Shown here: positions 28,040 through 39,192 of the stretch, one piece after another
How the letters are laid out: every line of letters begins with the position of its first letter
Numbering within the stretch: position 1 is the stretch's first letter
From: Istiophorus platypterus
Taxonomy: Eukaryota > Chordata > Actinopteri > Istiophoriformes > Istiophoridae
NCBI GenBank assembly: GCA_016859345.1
Contig: CM029126.1
Location: 12,707,527-12,771,526 of the forward strand
Direction of reading: 5' to 3'
DNA length: 64,000 nt
Notes under the pieces: generated by a model
Told to the model about the DNA's origin: nothing
Seen by the model: only the letters and a program-made list of their open reading frames with translations
Database searches by the model: none
Program-made: the position numbers and the translations under genes

Positions 28040-28078
28040 TTTAGGTACAACCCTTCCAAACTAACCAGGAGAAGATGA
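16154..28078 (+). CDS. nbn: Nibrin, MRN complex subunit
   Basis: Seventeen coding exons join in frame to 858 aa (human 754): 16154-16184, 17706-17827, 19556-19683, 19870-20029, 20123-20226, 20311-20428, 21420-21610, 21734-21834, 21932-22064, 22174-22382, 23165-23333, 23794-24475, 24652-24741, 25706-25846, 26309-26422, 26507-26556 and 28045-28078. Every junction is GT-AG. Residues ~20-100 form the FHA domain (VVGRKNC, SISRAHAHL, LKDNSKYGTFV). Residues ~105-320 are the tandem BRCT region (VVCSSCLDNEGKASLSQALL, SVKVTIK, CRPIVKP). The middle, mainly exon 12 (227 codons), is disordered and Ser/Gln-rich. Exon 14 has the MRE11-binding core LPKKLLIVEFRSL; exons 15-17 hold the ATM-binding tail (DEWLRDVAE, DDLFRYNP). 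Nibrin brings MRE11-RAD50 to DNA breaks in the nucleus and activates ATM. The start matches the family N-terminus (MWILTPLQ). Tail-to-tail with osgin2, as in human. AATAAA signals follow at about 28341 and 28411. Confidence 0.97.
16705..17085 (-). mobile_element. Tc1/mariner transposase fragment in nbn intron 1
   Basis: On the minus strand the sequence reads as a broken Tc1-type transposase: LQQDNEPKY (family motif around DNDPKH) near 17010-17035, then a WPPQSPDLN-like block (GPPQSPDLKIM) near 16900-16935, then a region resembling ...NVCLGSHEE. Frameshifts prevent a single frame. The plus strand carries TTTGGTGTGGCCACCCTTTG at its left, a motif common near one end of these fish elements. It is an old, inactive copy. 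Confidence 0.75.
17828..19555 (+). other. nbn intron 2
   Basis: 1.7 kb, AT-rich. No additional exon, RNA gene or clear repeat family recognised. Confidence 0.6.
27620..27684 (+). repeat. (GT)n microsatellite in the last nbn intron
   Basis: About 32 GT units. It lies in the 1.5-kb last intron of nbn, about 360 bp before a second GT array that abuts the final acceptor. Confidence 0.95.
28001..28040 (+). repeat. (TG)n tract directly before the last nbn exon
   Basis: About 18 TG units ending in TGTCTTTAG, the acceptor of nbn exon 17 (28045). There is almost no separate pyrimidine tract: the TG repeat plus CTTT occupies its place. Confidence 0.9.
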
Positions 28079-31000
28079 AATGCCTTCATCTTGGAGTCCT
28101 CCAGTGTGAATACATTTCACAGACGCAGGAAGTATGTCAAACTCCATCAATACCTTATGGAATGCACTTCAGAAATAACTTCATGTTTAACTCCTGTTAT
28201 CTGTGTCTGTGTTTTAACTATAATGTTGATAGATACATGGAGTTAACACTTCCTTTCTGCTAAAATAATCAGAAATGTTTACCAGTGTTTTAATTTTCTG
28301 TTCTTCCTGTTCTATCTAGAAATGTCATTTTACTCTCTACTAATAAAACCACTGACAGCAAGCCATGTAACCAAGCTCATGTTCAGAGATTTATGTTTTT
28401 ATTTGTCAGTAATAAAAAATACAGCATACAAAACATTAAAAATTCTTCAATTGTACAAGAGAGAATTAAAACTCTACATGCTGAAAGCAGCTTTTCCTTT
28501 GTTTTGAAGTTAAGACCAAATGTATTCCCTGGTTTGAGCTGAACTAAGGAACTTGAGAGGGATTCAAGTGTTACTGTTTCATAAACATTCTCTGATGAGC
28601 CACCCCTTGAGGCACTTTTACAGATCCGAAACTGTTCAGATAGGTAGTCGTCATGCCAAACATTCATATATCCCTTCATATTCATAGCAAGTGCCATGTA
28701 CAAGATAAGATTTAACTCGGCGTTAAGCATAAAATGTGCAGTAATAAAAGTCTTCCTCTCATGAGCAGCAGAATGGCCAAAAGAAGTTTGGAGACTGGCC
28801 TTGAATCATAATTGGATTCTCTAGATTGAATTGGGATTATTTTTGCTTACTACTTAACTACGCACTTCCAAGTTGCCCTCTAAAATCAATACACTTCTGT
28901 ATTAAAATTTAAACTACATGGATGGGCACGAAATAAACCTGCCAGTGCTTTATTAAGCAACAAGACTTGTTCTTTGGGTTGAAAGCAGAAGACCTGGATG
29001 TGACAAGGTCATATTTTTATCTTTCCTTGACATAAATTCAAATCACAGTTATTGCCACCTTTTGAGTCACTCGGTGTCCTCTGCAGTCCTGTTTTTAATC
29101 TACTGGCCAAACTCTTAAAATGTCTGTCCTCTGTCTTCTGCTCAAAGCAGCTGCTGCTAGGCAGTCATTCATGCCTGCATGCATATATATAATATTTATA
29201 TCAAAATAATATTCAGAAGCCAGTGAAAAAAGCATGGAGGAATAATTCAGCAGAAATTCAATCTTCAACACAAGTAACATTTTCACTAGTTAACTGTTAT
29301 ATGATTACCAAAATTTAAACAGTAATGATAACTTTTTTGTTAGTAGATTAAGTAATGTGTTGTATGAAGGGGGCAAAAGAAGAATTTCCTTACACTGGAA
29401 TCAATTTGTCACATCACAGTAATCAAACCTTGAGCTGCACATGAGCAGCACACAAAAAAAATTATGCATCTGCCTACATACTCTCGCAGACAGCATTGAA
29501 ATGACTGGAAGGAAGCAAAGTGCAGCAGAAATGTAAAATAGCTACTGTTACTGCTCATAGCCCATTAACAAAACATTAGTGGCTGTTTTACTGTGAAGCT
29601 GAATTCTTTAAAAATTGGCAGAATAATTTATAGATACACACATAGAGAGTTGGGTGATAGGAAAAAACGAGCTTTACAAGTAAGCATGAATTGGTAAATT
29701 ACCAGTGAACCTGTCTTGTTGGTGTACCTCAAATAGTTATGGAAGAAATTTGATTTTGTAATTTCTTTGTAGTGTAATGTAAACCGAGTTGTGTCTCACA
29801 GTATTAAGAAGCTACAACGACAGATGATCAGCATTAAATACTGGTATATTAATCCATTCTTGCACACAGGCCATATGAATTGTTTCAATATGTAGTTAAG
29901 ATGTTAGTTTTTTCAGGTATAGTCAAGACATGTAAAAAAAACCAAAAACGTTTAATTTAAATAAAAAAATACAATGTGGATTCTCCGATTTGGTTTGTTA
30001 CAAATATAAAAATAGACTATTTGGATGGTATGATTGTAAATGGGTATTCTGCAGTTATGCTTCTCTTCTTATGTCTTTTTTTAAAGCCCCTTCTCTCTGT
30101 GAATCTATGGATTCTTTTAGATACAGATGAGGTGACACTGACTCTATCCAAAGAGACAAGAAAATTTGCAATAAGTGTTGTAACTGTGGTATCAAGATAA
30201 ATTAATGATGACAGCAAACAATACTTATTCACTATAGTCTATTCCTAATGTACTTGGCAATTATATTCAAAGGCTAAAGTTAAAGGACCATACTGGTGTT
30301 TCTTGTTTTATCATATCTACAGATTAGATTATACCACTCTCACTAAACACAGGGTCCATCTTTAGTTTAAAATGTAAAGCATGGTTTAGTGTGCTGACTT
30401 ACGCATAAGACTCTATTCAGAGTCTTTTGAGTCTAATCAGGTTTTCTGGAAAATCAAACCCAGAAGAAAATGAATAATAACAAACAATATTACTGGGAAA
30501 ATGATTATGTGTATTTAATATATTCACTCTTCACTGGAATGGAATGGGAAGAGTTTCATATTGTATGTCGGTAAATAAAGAAGAGGAATGTAAAACACCA
30601 GAATGATCCATGACTTTGCCAGGACACCCAAACTACCTACAATGCCAGATTCAAAAAAGGAATCTCTGAAGTTAAGAAAAAGAAGAAAGAGATAGTGGGC
30701 TCTGAATAATCAGGAATATTAAGTTTGCGTAGCCATGAACAATTAACACGTTTCGGGATAAATCCAGTGCACCTGCTGGTTTGCATTTCGTATTGCAGTC
30801 ACCACTAGCACTTATGTTGTGTAGAGTTTAGATCATCCTACATTTTTAAGTGGGACCACAGATTTTTCTGTGAGTACCCATGACTGAAAGAACTTTAGTT
30901 AAATATTGCATGAAGAATAACAGAAGGGTAGTCGACTCTATTTTTTCTTGCTCTGTCTCCTAATTTTAGAAACACAGGACTTAATTTGTGATACGACAGC

Positions 31001-31437
31001 AAGTAAAGTTAGTTAATAAATGGAATGAAAGACACATACTGAACAAATAAAAAACCCTGATGAAAATAAGGTCCCATTTCATTGTGAGGTTACAGATTGA
31101 CTAGAAAACATTGGCACCAAATAGCTTGGACTTGTGGGGACTTCTCATGAAGTCAGACAAGACTTTTGAAGGTTGTCTTTTGTTTCTTTAGAAACTAATT
31201 ATTGTACATCCACTGTCTTTTCGGTCTCAGAAAGTTGTAAAAATGCCTAAGCTTTGATGAGAAAACACTGCATTAATGATTAAAACATATTAAAACTTCC
31301 TGTGTGTGACCTGGACAGCATCCCTCACACCACGACCTAAACCATAAACTCCCCCACACCTTTTACATGAGTGGGTAAAAGCACTCAAAATATGTGCTCT
31401 ACCACCAGCGTGCACTGCTCTTTTTTTCATCATGTTT
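28079..31437. other. Shared 3' flank of nbn and osgin2
   Basis: 3.4 kb between two converging stop codons. Plus-strand AATAAA occurs at about 28341, 28411 and 28746 (nbn side). Minus-strand AATAAA (TTTATT) occurs at about 28949 and 28397, which would give osgin2 a 3' UTR of 2.5 kb or more, possibly overlapping the nbn transcript. No coding exon was found. The stretch is AT-rich and largely free of microsatellites. Confidence 0.5.
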
Positions 31438-34400
31438 TCAAATGAAGTTATTCCCATCACTGCTGATAAGCTTCCCTTTCTTCTTGAGTCTCTTCAGCAG
31501 ACAGGAGGCAATGCCTAAAGCACCACCCTTCAAAAAGCGAACAAAGTTGTCTCCCACCAGGGGGCCCATGGCAAACAGACCTGGCTCCTTGGTACACTCA
31601 AAAGTGTAGGGGTGGATGTCAATAGGGTTCTGCTTGCAGGAGATGGGTTTTGTTGGATCCTGACCCAGGTACTGGCCCTGTCCCTTCAAGAAAAATAAGT
31701 TCGGGTTGGTCCCGATCAGCACCAGGACCATGGAGACCTTGAATGCCTTAAGAGAGTTTTTCCCCTGCAGCAAACACTTCATGTCAGACTGGAAGGACAC
31801 CACGCAGTGTTCGGGGAAACTGGTGTAGTCAGGAAACAAGCTGACACTGGCATTACCAGTCATGTTCCCTACAGTAAGTTGGGGCTTTGGGCACATCTTG
31901 GCACATACCGAAGAGGCAATACTAACTGCCTGGGGTCTGTTAGGACCAGAGGAGGGAACAACATTTGTGTAGGTCTGAGAGCACATCATGTTGTAAACCT
32001 TGTGGTACTCTGGGTACAGGGTCTTGGGCAGCTGTTTGAAAATGAGATCTTGGTTGTCTACACTCTTACGAAAGACATGTAGCACTCTGATGTTGCTGTT
32101 GCAAGCACACAGAACTGCATCTGCGGCACTTAAACCAGCACCCACAATTAAAACAGGATCAGAGTTCATATCCAGCTTTCTTCGGCCTACAGCCAAGCCC
32201 AGGCCTGAGATATTGTGGAATACAAATGGAAGGTCCTCTCCCTCTACACCTAATCGAATTGGGGAATCGGATGCACCAGTGGCCAGAACTACATTCTCGG
32301 CAAACAGGGAGAAGGGGACATGAGTATCATTCTGCACCTGCTGGTATCCCCTTACTTCCCAGAGAGCCCCGCCTCCTCTGTTGTTTACACACTCAACTCC
32401 ATTTTCCTCAAAGCCCTCATTCCCACCATCTCCCACTCCCAAATGTCCTTGATCAGTGTGTCCATTTTCTAGACCTTCCCCCTCGTGTCCCCGGCAGAGT
32501 TTCTGGACGGAGGTCACGTAGGTGTTGTCGACAAAATTCTTTTGGAGGCCCTTTAGCTTCACATAGTTACGGTAGTAAGATGATATCTCCTCTGGGGTGG
32601 CTCTGTCACTGGTTACATCCCTAGAGAAAGGAGAGAGACAGTGAGGAAAGAAGTAGCCCAGAATTAAATGGAGGCTTGAGCTATGTCTTTGATGTCAATC
32701 TTGTCCCCTGTCTTAACCTGCGTTTCCCATTGGTCAAGTCTCTGTAGTTGACACCAGGAAGCTCCATCCAAATGCCAAGACTAATAGTCAGCATGGAGCC
32801 TTCCATTGCCTGAGTCGGGAGAAGAGGGGTAGAAAAACACAGAATGTCAAAAAGGACAAAAACAAATGATTGACCGAAAACATGTACTGTTACAACATTG
32901 TGGAAGACTAAACCTTTTAGCTTACATGCCAAGCACCTCCAGGTGTTCCCCTCCCCAGCACCAGATGTGGGATATGTTGCTGCTTGTCACTCCTCCACTG
33001 AAGGACAGGAGGGAACTCGTAGCCAAAGTCAGCATTGGGGTGCAGCAGTGTGTCGAAAAGCACAGCCACTGGATTCCTTGACCTCCCCTCAAGACCCTCG
33101 CTCAAATATTCCAGATCCTGTAGGAAAACATCCCTATTATGACATACCTGAGTGACTGGTCATGTGAACATATGCAAGGAATTTGTAGGTGTTTTTACCT
33201 GTTCAGTGATGGGTAGGTGCTTGGTCTCTTGCAGTTTCCTGTATAGTATTGGGTTCGGGTGGACAGTTGTCGTATCTAGGTAGGGCTTGTATCCACTCAG
33301 CAGATAGGACAGACAGATACCTGAAGGCCCGTTTCCTGGAAACAGACCGAGGTTTGATGCTGGATTAGCATCACGAAATGGCACATGGCATTATGTGATA
33401 CGAGACGCAGTGAAAAGGGTTTTAAAATGCGGACCAAGGGCCAAGTCACTGAACAAGTCAAAAGGTTTACCTATGATGACCACAGGGACAGTAGACGGGT
33501 GCTCTTGTGGCAGAGTGGTCTCTTCCAGTAGAGGCATGGCTGCAGCCTGGGCCAGAGCCGGCACTAAGGAGGAACAAAACAATAGAAATATTTTTTTTTT
33601 AACTCCAGACATTTCTTTAGCTTTCCATTTGATATTCAGCTAAAAGTAGAGCCTCATTTACTCTTTGTCTCCCCATTGCTTACAGAGTCCTGGATTGGAT
33701 TATTTGAACAGGTTCAAACCAGCTTGATGTCTTTGTGTCTGTCTGTTGTTGTCTCATGTTAAGTTAGATCCTGTCTCCATCCACCATCATCAGCTGACTC
33801 AGAAACACAGGCATTGAGGGATGAAAAAAAACCTTTATTCATCCTGTTATTGTGCTTCCACACACAGCCATGACCCTCCCTGTCTGTCTGAGGCTTCAAA
33901 CACGTGGAAACACCCCGCCACATCACAACTTACCCCCAGCTATTCTCTTTGCCATGCAGCAAACGTCCACGTACCCCCTGCACTACCAAACATGGCCCTT
34001 GGCGAGACTAGCCTCTGTTAACCCCGGCGCCGCTTCCCAAACAAAAGAGAGTTCTAATCAGATTTATGTAGGCTTGGGTGTGAAACGTTGCCGGTGAGCA
34101 TGTGTAGTGTGCATTTGTGTGTTGCCCGACAGTGCCATTGTGTGCCCGCCGGGAAGCAAATCCCCCCTGATCATTCCTCCGAGTGGGCCCTAATCCCACT
34201 GGGCCTGTTTATGTCTTTAACGCCCCTTTCAACGCCAGCAGGATGAGAATGTGGTCCTGGCATGCTGACAGACCAAACCATCAGGGCTCCTCCTGTCCTC
34301 ATAGCCAACACCAACACACACTCACACAAACACCCGCCAAAACATGACCTACCGTTCACAGCGAGCGGTGCCCGCTTGCCCCAGTTTTATACCAACCAAA

Positions 34401-36247
34401 ACACAGCGTACACTGCTTTTGTCTTATATCCCCAAAACTCTGGCTCAATTCCCTTAAAACTCTCACATCTTGCTGCTGCCAAAACAGTTCAGCTTATTTC
34501 ACATGCACCCCATCACACCCTGTTTGACCTATGTCTGCAATCTAACCGGTTGTCTTTGGTCATCAGCTTGTTTACCCTTTTCAGTGAAAGCACTAGGATT
34601 CCACACATCGCTTGCCCTGTTTGGAGAATGTCGTGCCCCCAGTTGGCAGGTTGATACTGGTATTTCCATGCCACTGCTCAATTTGACAAACCTCACAGTG
34701 TTTACAGTCCTAAAAGTTGACTTGCCAGAACTTTCGAACCAAAATTATCCTACTGTAGGTAGATTTTAGGGGATCCCATCCAAATAACAATAATTCACTC
34801 TAATTTAAGATGATAACAAAGTGGACAAAACAGTACAGACAGTACAAAACAAAATAGTAATATATAGATCAGTAAGGCGGTTAATTCTTGACTTTAGAAA
34901 CAGTAAGTAAGACAACAATCTTAACTTGAAGATGGCGTTTTCAACTACATCTCAGGTCAACAAGAGGATTTATACACATGGCAAGTGTTTGTTTGGGATG
35001 GTTAAGTTATCATTCAGTCCCCTGGACATGCAGACTTAGTCCTCCGACTTTATCTATCAGCCTGAGTAGAAATATTATGGAGCACATCAGTTACTGTTGT
35101 TGCCACATGCGGCGTCTAGACCAATTTGACAATACAGTTTCATATTATTGAGATTATGGTTGCAAATGCAAGAGTAAACAATGTGGATATATCCGTGCGC
35201 TCTTTAAAATATCTTTGATATATAACACAATTCATTAAATACCAAAGTAAAAACAGTTATGCTGCAGATCATTGTAACTGCTTTACCTGAAAAGAAAAGC
35301 CTGAATATGTTTAGAACAGAGAGCAAAAAAAACCCCAATACATCCACAGGCAAAGTGTGAGCATAATAGAAATTTTCAAACCAAAGATGCGATTTGACTT
35401 CATTTATGGTTTGTTGTAGCTACTCTCTTCCTGTCCTCTCATGCCTCACCAACATTTGCGCTTTTACAGCATGTGTGGAGAGGACGGACAATACTTTTCT
35501 AGAACATGGTGTACTGTGTACAATGGGCTACAAATGGAAAACAAATTAAACTTAAAGCTTTTTATTTTCATTATGGTCAGTACAATAACATAATGTACAT
35601 TTTGTTCCACCAGCCCATACGTAATTCATTTTTAAACAATGCTTGAGAACATAGAACCAAGGCTTTCTCATTTTTTCCCTGACTTTGCCTGTTGGAAATG
35701 TGCGTTTGGCTTTTACGTGCCTACAACTACAGCCTCATCTTTGCAACTTGTGCAGCCTGGAAAGGTCAGTTGCAAAAATGAGGTTAACTTCAAACGGAGC
35801 TCTGGGTCGGTTATGTATCTATATGTGGATGCTGCTGCAGAACATGCAACACTGAAGGAAGGAGCTGAAAGATGTAGCGGCGTATTACCCCCATCACACA
35901 CACACACACACACACACACACCATCCTCGTGGACCCACAAGGGCTCAAACCTTACACTACATTCCCGATTTCGAGCGGCGGTCCTGGCAGCCTGCCTCCA
36001 TTAAGGTGCACATGCGACGGCGGCTGTGTCATTGCATAATTGAGGTCAAACACATACACACAAACACACGGGCATCCGGTCCCTTACCGCGCTGGGTATT
36101 ATCTCCCTCTCTCGCAGGCGCGTCCCGTTATCACGACGCATGGCTGCATCTCAAACCGTATAAAAATAGGCAGACACCAGGGGGAGGACCTATCCAACTG
36201 TCCGGGGTAATAAGCCAACCTCTTTCTCATCATCATCATCATCATCA

Positions 36248-36289
<42 letters not shown>

Positions 36290-36434
36290 GCTCTCTCACA
36301 AACGCACACTCACACACACACACACTTACCTCCGTGCAGATAAATCTGATCAGTGTGTGAATGTCCTGGATCTTCTCCGAGTCTTGACGGCAGAGTGTGT
36401 GTGTGTGAGTGTTTGTGTTAGTGTGAGTGAGAGT

Positions 36435-36478
<44 letters not shown>

Positions 36479-36665
36479 GGGTCCTGCGTTTGCGTTTGTC
36501 GTCACATGCGCATCTCAGTCGGCCCCGGCACGCGCGAGCGCGTTCACGGACCGAGGGGGCCGGAAGAGCAGAGCATCCCGCAGCATCCTCGCTCCGCTCC
36601 TCACCCGCCGACCTCCGTCTCTCAGAAATGTTGTCTAATGTTGAAATCCCAGAAGTATTCGCCAT
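31438..36665 (-). CDS. osgin2: Oxidative stress-induced growth inhibitor 2
   Basis: Coding exons in transcript order: 36605-36665 (candidate first), 33471-33563, 33199-33335, 32926-33117, 32718-32809 and 31438-32620. From the core start MPLLEE (33537) the protein is 556 aa; with the first exon it is 585 aa. The family is FAD/NAD(P)-linked monooxygenase-like. The sequence shows the first Rossmann fingerprint PVVIIGNGPSG near core residue 18, the GRGTPGGAWH segment, a second fingerprint PVLIVGAGLSAADAVLC near residue 315, and the family C-terminus LFAMGPLVGDNFVRFLKGGA. A Gly/Glu/Asn-rich loop near residues 200-245 is less conserved. OSGIN proteins restrain growth and respond to stress; enzymatic activity of OSGIN2 is not established. 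It converges with nbn, as in human 8q21. The core is certain; the N-terminal extension rests on a strong donor, matching phase and a good initiation context (GCAATGG). Confidence 0.93.
33564..36604 (-). other. osgin2 first intron
   Basis: 3 kb, holding microsatellites: (CA)n at 35897-35921, (CAT)n(CA)n at about 36227-36283 and (GA)n at 36437-36474. Frames such as the one at 34262-34654 on the plus strand have no splice, homology or composition support. The 36480-36610 part is CpG-rich and is presumably the core promoter side. Confidence 0.55.
36227..36474. repeat. Compound microsatellite cluster
   Basis: (CAT)7(CA)n at 36227-36283, further CA-rich sequence to 36325, GT-rich at 36395-36430 and (GA)n at 36437-36474, all within 250 bp immediately downstream (in osgin2 sense) of the candidate osgin2 first exon and its CpG-rich surroundings. 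Confidence 0.9.
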
Positions 36666-36670
36666 TGCCT
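36480..36670 (-). promoter_or_regulatory. CpG-rich island around the osgin2 5' end
   Basis: A sharp CpG-dense block (GGCACGCGCGAGCGCG and neighbouring sequence) beside the candidate osgin2 exon 1. It is the only such island between the osgin2 core exons and the retrotransposon at 37.1 kb, so it is the most likely promoter region. No TATA box seen. Confidence 0.4.
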
Positions 36671-37026
36671 CCGCCCTTATTCAATCTAATAAACCCCTGC
36701 CAGAGCAGCCTGGATATGATAATTATTAGGCTGCATCCCACTGGTTAACTGAGGCCGGTGTGATGTTGACGTTTGAGATTTGTACTTTTTAAAATCTCTT
36801 TTAACCTATTAAGGTATCACTTTATTGCAAGTCCCACTATTTAGCGTTTATGAGAAGCATACAAACATTTGATGAATGGTTTATAACACCCTATAATGTG
36901 TTTTAACTGTAATTTAATTGTTAACAGCTAAATCGAGGCTGGTATGAACAGATTACGAATGACAATATAGTATAACAGAGCTGTAATTTGCATAGAATAT
37001 GTCCTTGTAGGAAAAATTATAACGAG

Positions 37027-37142
37027 TGACGAGTGATGGAAGAAGTATTGCGCAAAACCACAGTGTAGAAATACCCTTCTACAAATGAAAGTGCCACATT
37101 TAGATATTTATTTGATTAAAAGTACAAAAAAGTATTAGTATT
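37027..37142 (+). repeat. AAGTA-rich dispersed repeat, copy 4, left half
   Basis: GTGATGGAAGAAGTATTG, ACAGTGTAGAAATACCCTTC and GATTAAAAGTACAAAAAAGT match the start of the family. The sequence stops at the edge of the retrotransposon and resumes at about 38826. Confidence 0.75.
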
Positions 37143-38825
37143 GTTCTTCTGATGCACCTGAACACATCATCAGTGATGAAACCTGGGGTCATTGGTAGTT
37201 TCGGGTCTTTCAACTTCATCTTCCCTACCCCAGGCGACCCCAACGCGCTTGATTGTGCCGTGGCCGTGTTCAGGTGGCGTTCGCTTGACCCCACGGACCT
37301 TCTCTCCGGATCCAGAGCCATCTCGAGGCTTTCTCAGCTGCTTGGGTGGTGTTCTTGATGGCTCTGCTCCTTGCTCCTCCTGTGATGCCCAGATCACTGA
37401 GGGCTCTGTGGAGTGAGTGACCCACAAATCCCCTGCAGCCTACTTCAATGGGCATGCACCTTGCCTTCCAGCCCTGCTCTCGACAGTTGATCACCAGATG
37501 TTCGTATTTCGTCCTCTTCCTCTCACGGGCTTCCTCTAGGCGGTCCTCCCATGGCACTGTAAGCTCTATGACTACGATGTTCTTTGTGCTCTCTGAGACC
37601 AGCAGGATTTCTGGCCTCGGGGTGGTGCTGACAATGTGCTGTGGGTATCTCAGCTGTTTCTCCAGGTCCACTGAGAGCTGACAGTCCTGGGCTGTTGACA
37701 GGACCCCCGCTACTGCCTTCCCACATCTTGCCCTTGGCTGCTCTCCTGCCTTAACAAAGTGATTGCACAGGTGGTGTTGCGCCCTCAGCCGCAGCTGCTG
37801 GTCCCCTTGCTGATGGCTTCTGCAATGGGTTGCAGCACCTGGTTATGGCACCAGGTGTAACGGCCCTGGCCAAGTGCTGTTGGGCAGGAGCTCAGAATGT
37901 GCTCTAGCGTTCCTTTTGCTGAGCACAGTGGGCAGTTTGGGGTCTCCACCTCTCCCCAGGGGAAGAGATTTGCCGAGCTGGGCAGGACATCATACACTGC
38001 CCGGATCGGGAAGGTGATCCGGTGTGGCTCAGTCTGCCAGAGGTCCGTCCAAGTGACTCTCCGGTCCATGGCCTCCTCCCACCTTGTTCAGGCCCCGTTG
38101 CCTCAGACCAGCTGCTCTGCCTGATCTTCCCTCCTCCACTGCAGCCCTCACCTCCTCCTGGATCTGCCTCCACTTCTCCATCCCCTTGCACTCCTTGCGT
38201 TGCGGTGTTGGGAACATTCCCAACCCGGCCTACCATGGGCCACCACCCCCACCAGATCTTTGTGGCGCAGCCTGGACTCAGCATCCAGCGCAGCAGCCTG
38301 GGCCACCTTTGGGTCTCTTGAGTCCCTGTACATCAGCACATTTCTTGTCCATGACACCTTGAGCTCTTCTTCCAAAGACTTCAGGGGCAACTGGAGCTTT
38401 GTGCTGTTTCCATACAGGGTGATGTTGCTGAGGCTTCTAGGCACCCCCAACCATCTCCTGAGACAGCTGCTGACCTTCCTCTCCAAGGTCTCCACGGTGG
38501 ACATGGGGACCTCATAGACAAGTAGCGGCCACAATATCCTTGGCAAGATACCATGCTGATATATCCACGCTCTGTTGCCTGGGAGCCCAGATTTTTCTCG
38601 ACTGATCTTAGCCATCTGTCCAGTTCCTGGCAGGTAGACTGCACAGATGAGGAGTCTTTGAGGCTGCTGTCAAACCCCTTGCCCAAGCTCTTCACTGGCT
38701 CCCTGGAGATGGTTGGTATGAGCGACCCTTCGATGTCCAATCGGGACCTTTCAGCGACCTCGCCCTTCTTCACCACTAGTGATCTTGACCTGGCTGGTTT
38801 GAAGCTCAACCGAGCCCACCGGATT
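37143..38825 (-). mobile_element. Non-LTR retrotransposon (LINE), 5'-truncated, frameshifted
   Basis: Read on the minus strand from 38825 down, broken frames give the C-terminal part of a LINE reverse-transcriptase polyprotein. In order: a putative thumb region (LERKVSSCLRRWLGVPRSL, near 38470), a charged linker, a CPLC...H....C zinc-binding knuckle (CPLCSAKGTLEHILSSC, near 37930) and a C-terminal endonuclease-like domain (ELTVPWEDRLEEARERKR and EVGCRGFVGHSL, 37350-37580). At least three frame changes are needed, so it is dead. The catalytic reverse-transcriptase core is absent, consistent with 5' truncation. A zinc knuckle followed by a C-terminal nuclease domain suggests a lineage with a restriction-like endonuclease, but the clade is not resolved. 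The element sits inside an AAGTA-rich repeat. Confidence 0.8.
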
Positions 38826-39045
38826 GAAATATATGTAAAGTACCAATAGCAAATGTGCACATTATGCAGCAATGGACCATTTCAAATTAATATATATAGA
38901 ATCCATATGTATCTTTATGAATGCATGAATGTGCATGCCACTTTAATGTTGCAGCTGGTAAAGATCGGGCTAATTTTTAATACTTTACATGCTGCTGGGT
39001 AGTTAAATCTATAATAATGTTTGGTTTGGTTTGCACCAGGAGTCC
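38826..39045 (+). repeat. AAGTA-rich dispersed repeat, copy 4, right half
   Basis: GTAAAGTACCAATAGCAAAT, CACATTATGCAG, CACTTTAATGTTGCAGCTGG, GCTGCTGGGTAGTTAAATC and CTATAATAATG continue the repeat that was interrupted at 37142. The block order proves that the retrotransposon was inserted into an existing copy. Confidence 0.75.
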
Positions 39046-39115
39046 CGCCTCTCGGAGTCATGATGCAACGAGCTCAGAGACACCGCTGCGTCCTGTCCCC
39101 TGCACAAACACGTCT

Positions 39116-39150
39116 GCTAGCGGCTAGCGGCTAGCAGCTAGCAGCTAGCT
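39116..39150. repeat. Five 7-bp GCTAGCN units in the gtpbp10 leader
   Basis: Five tandem units, GCTAGC followed by G, G, A, A, T, ending 42 bp before the gtpbp10 start codon. GCTAGC is self-complementary, so several hairpin registers are possible in a transcript that includes this segment. Confidence 0.8.
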
Positions 39151-39192
39151 CAGCCAACAACGCGAACAAAGTGGCAACAAACGCCACGAAAG

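Noticed and set aside
32226..32624. 132-codon plus-strand frame
   Set aside because: Shadow of the large osgin2 last exon on the other strand.
34262..34654. 130-codon plus-strand frame in the osgin2 first intron
   Set aside because: No splice sites of matching phase, no recognisable domain, composition like the flanking intron.
37143..38840. Series of 60-160 codon frames on both strands
   Set aside because: Pieces of one frameshifted LINE polyprotein (minus strand) and their antisense shadows; not host genes.
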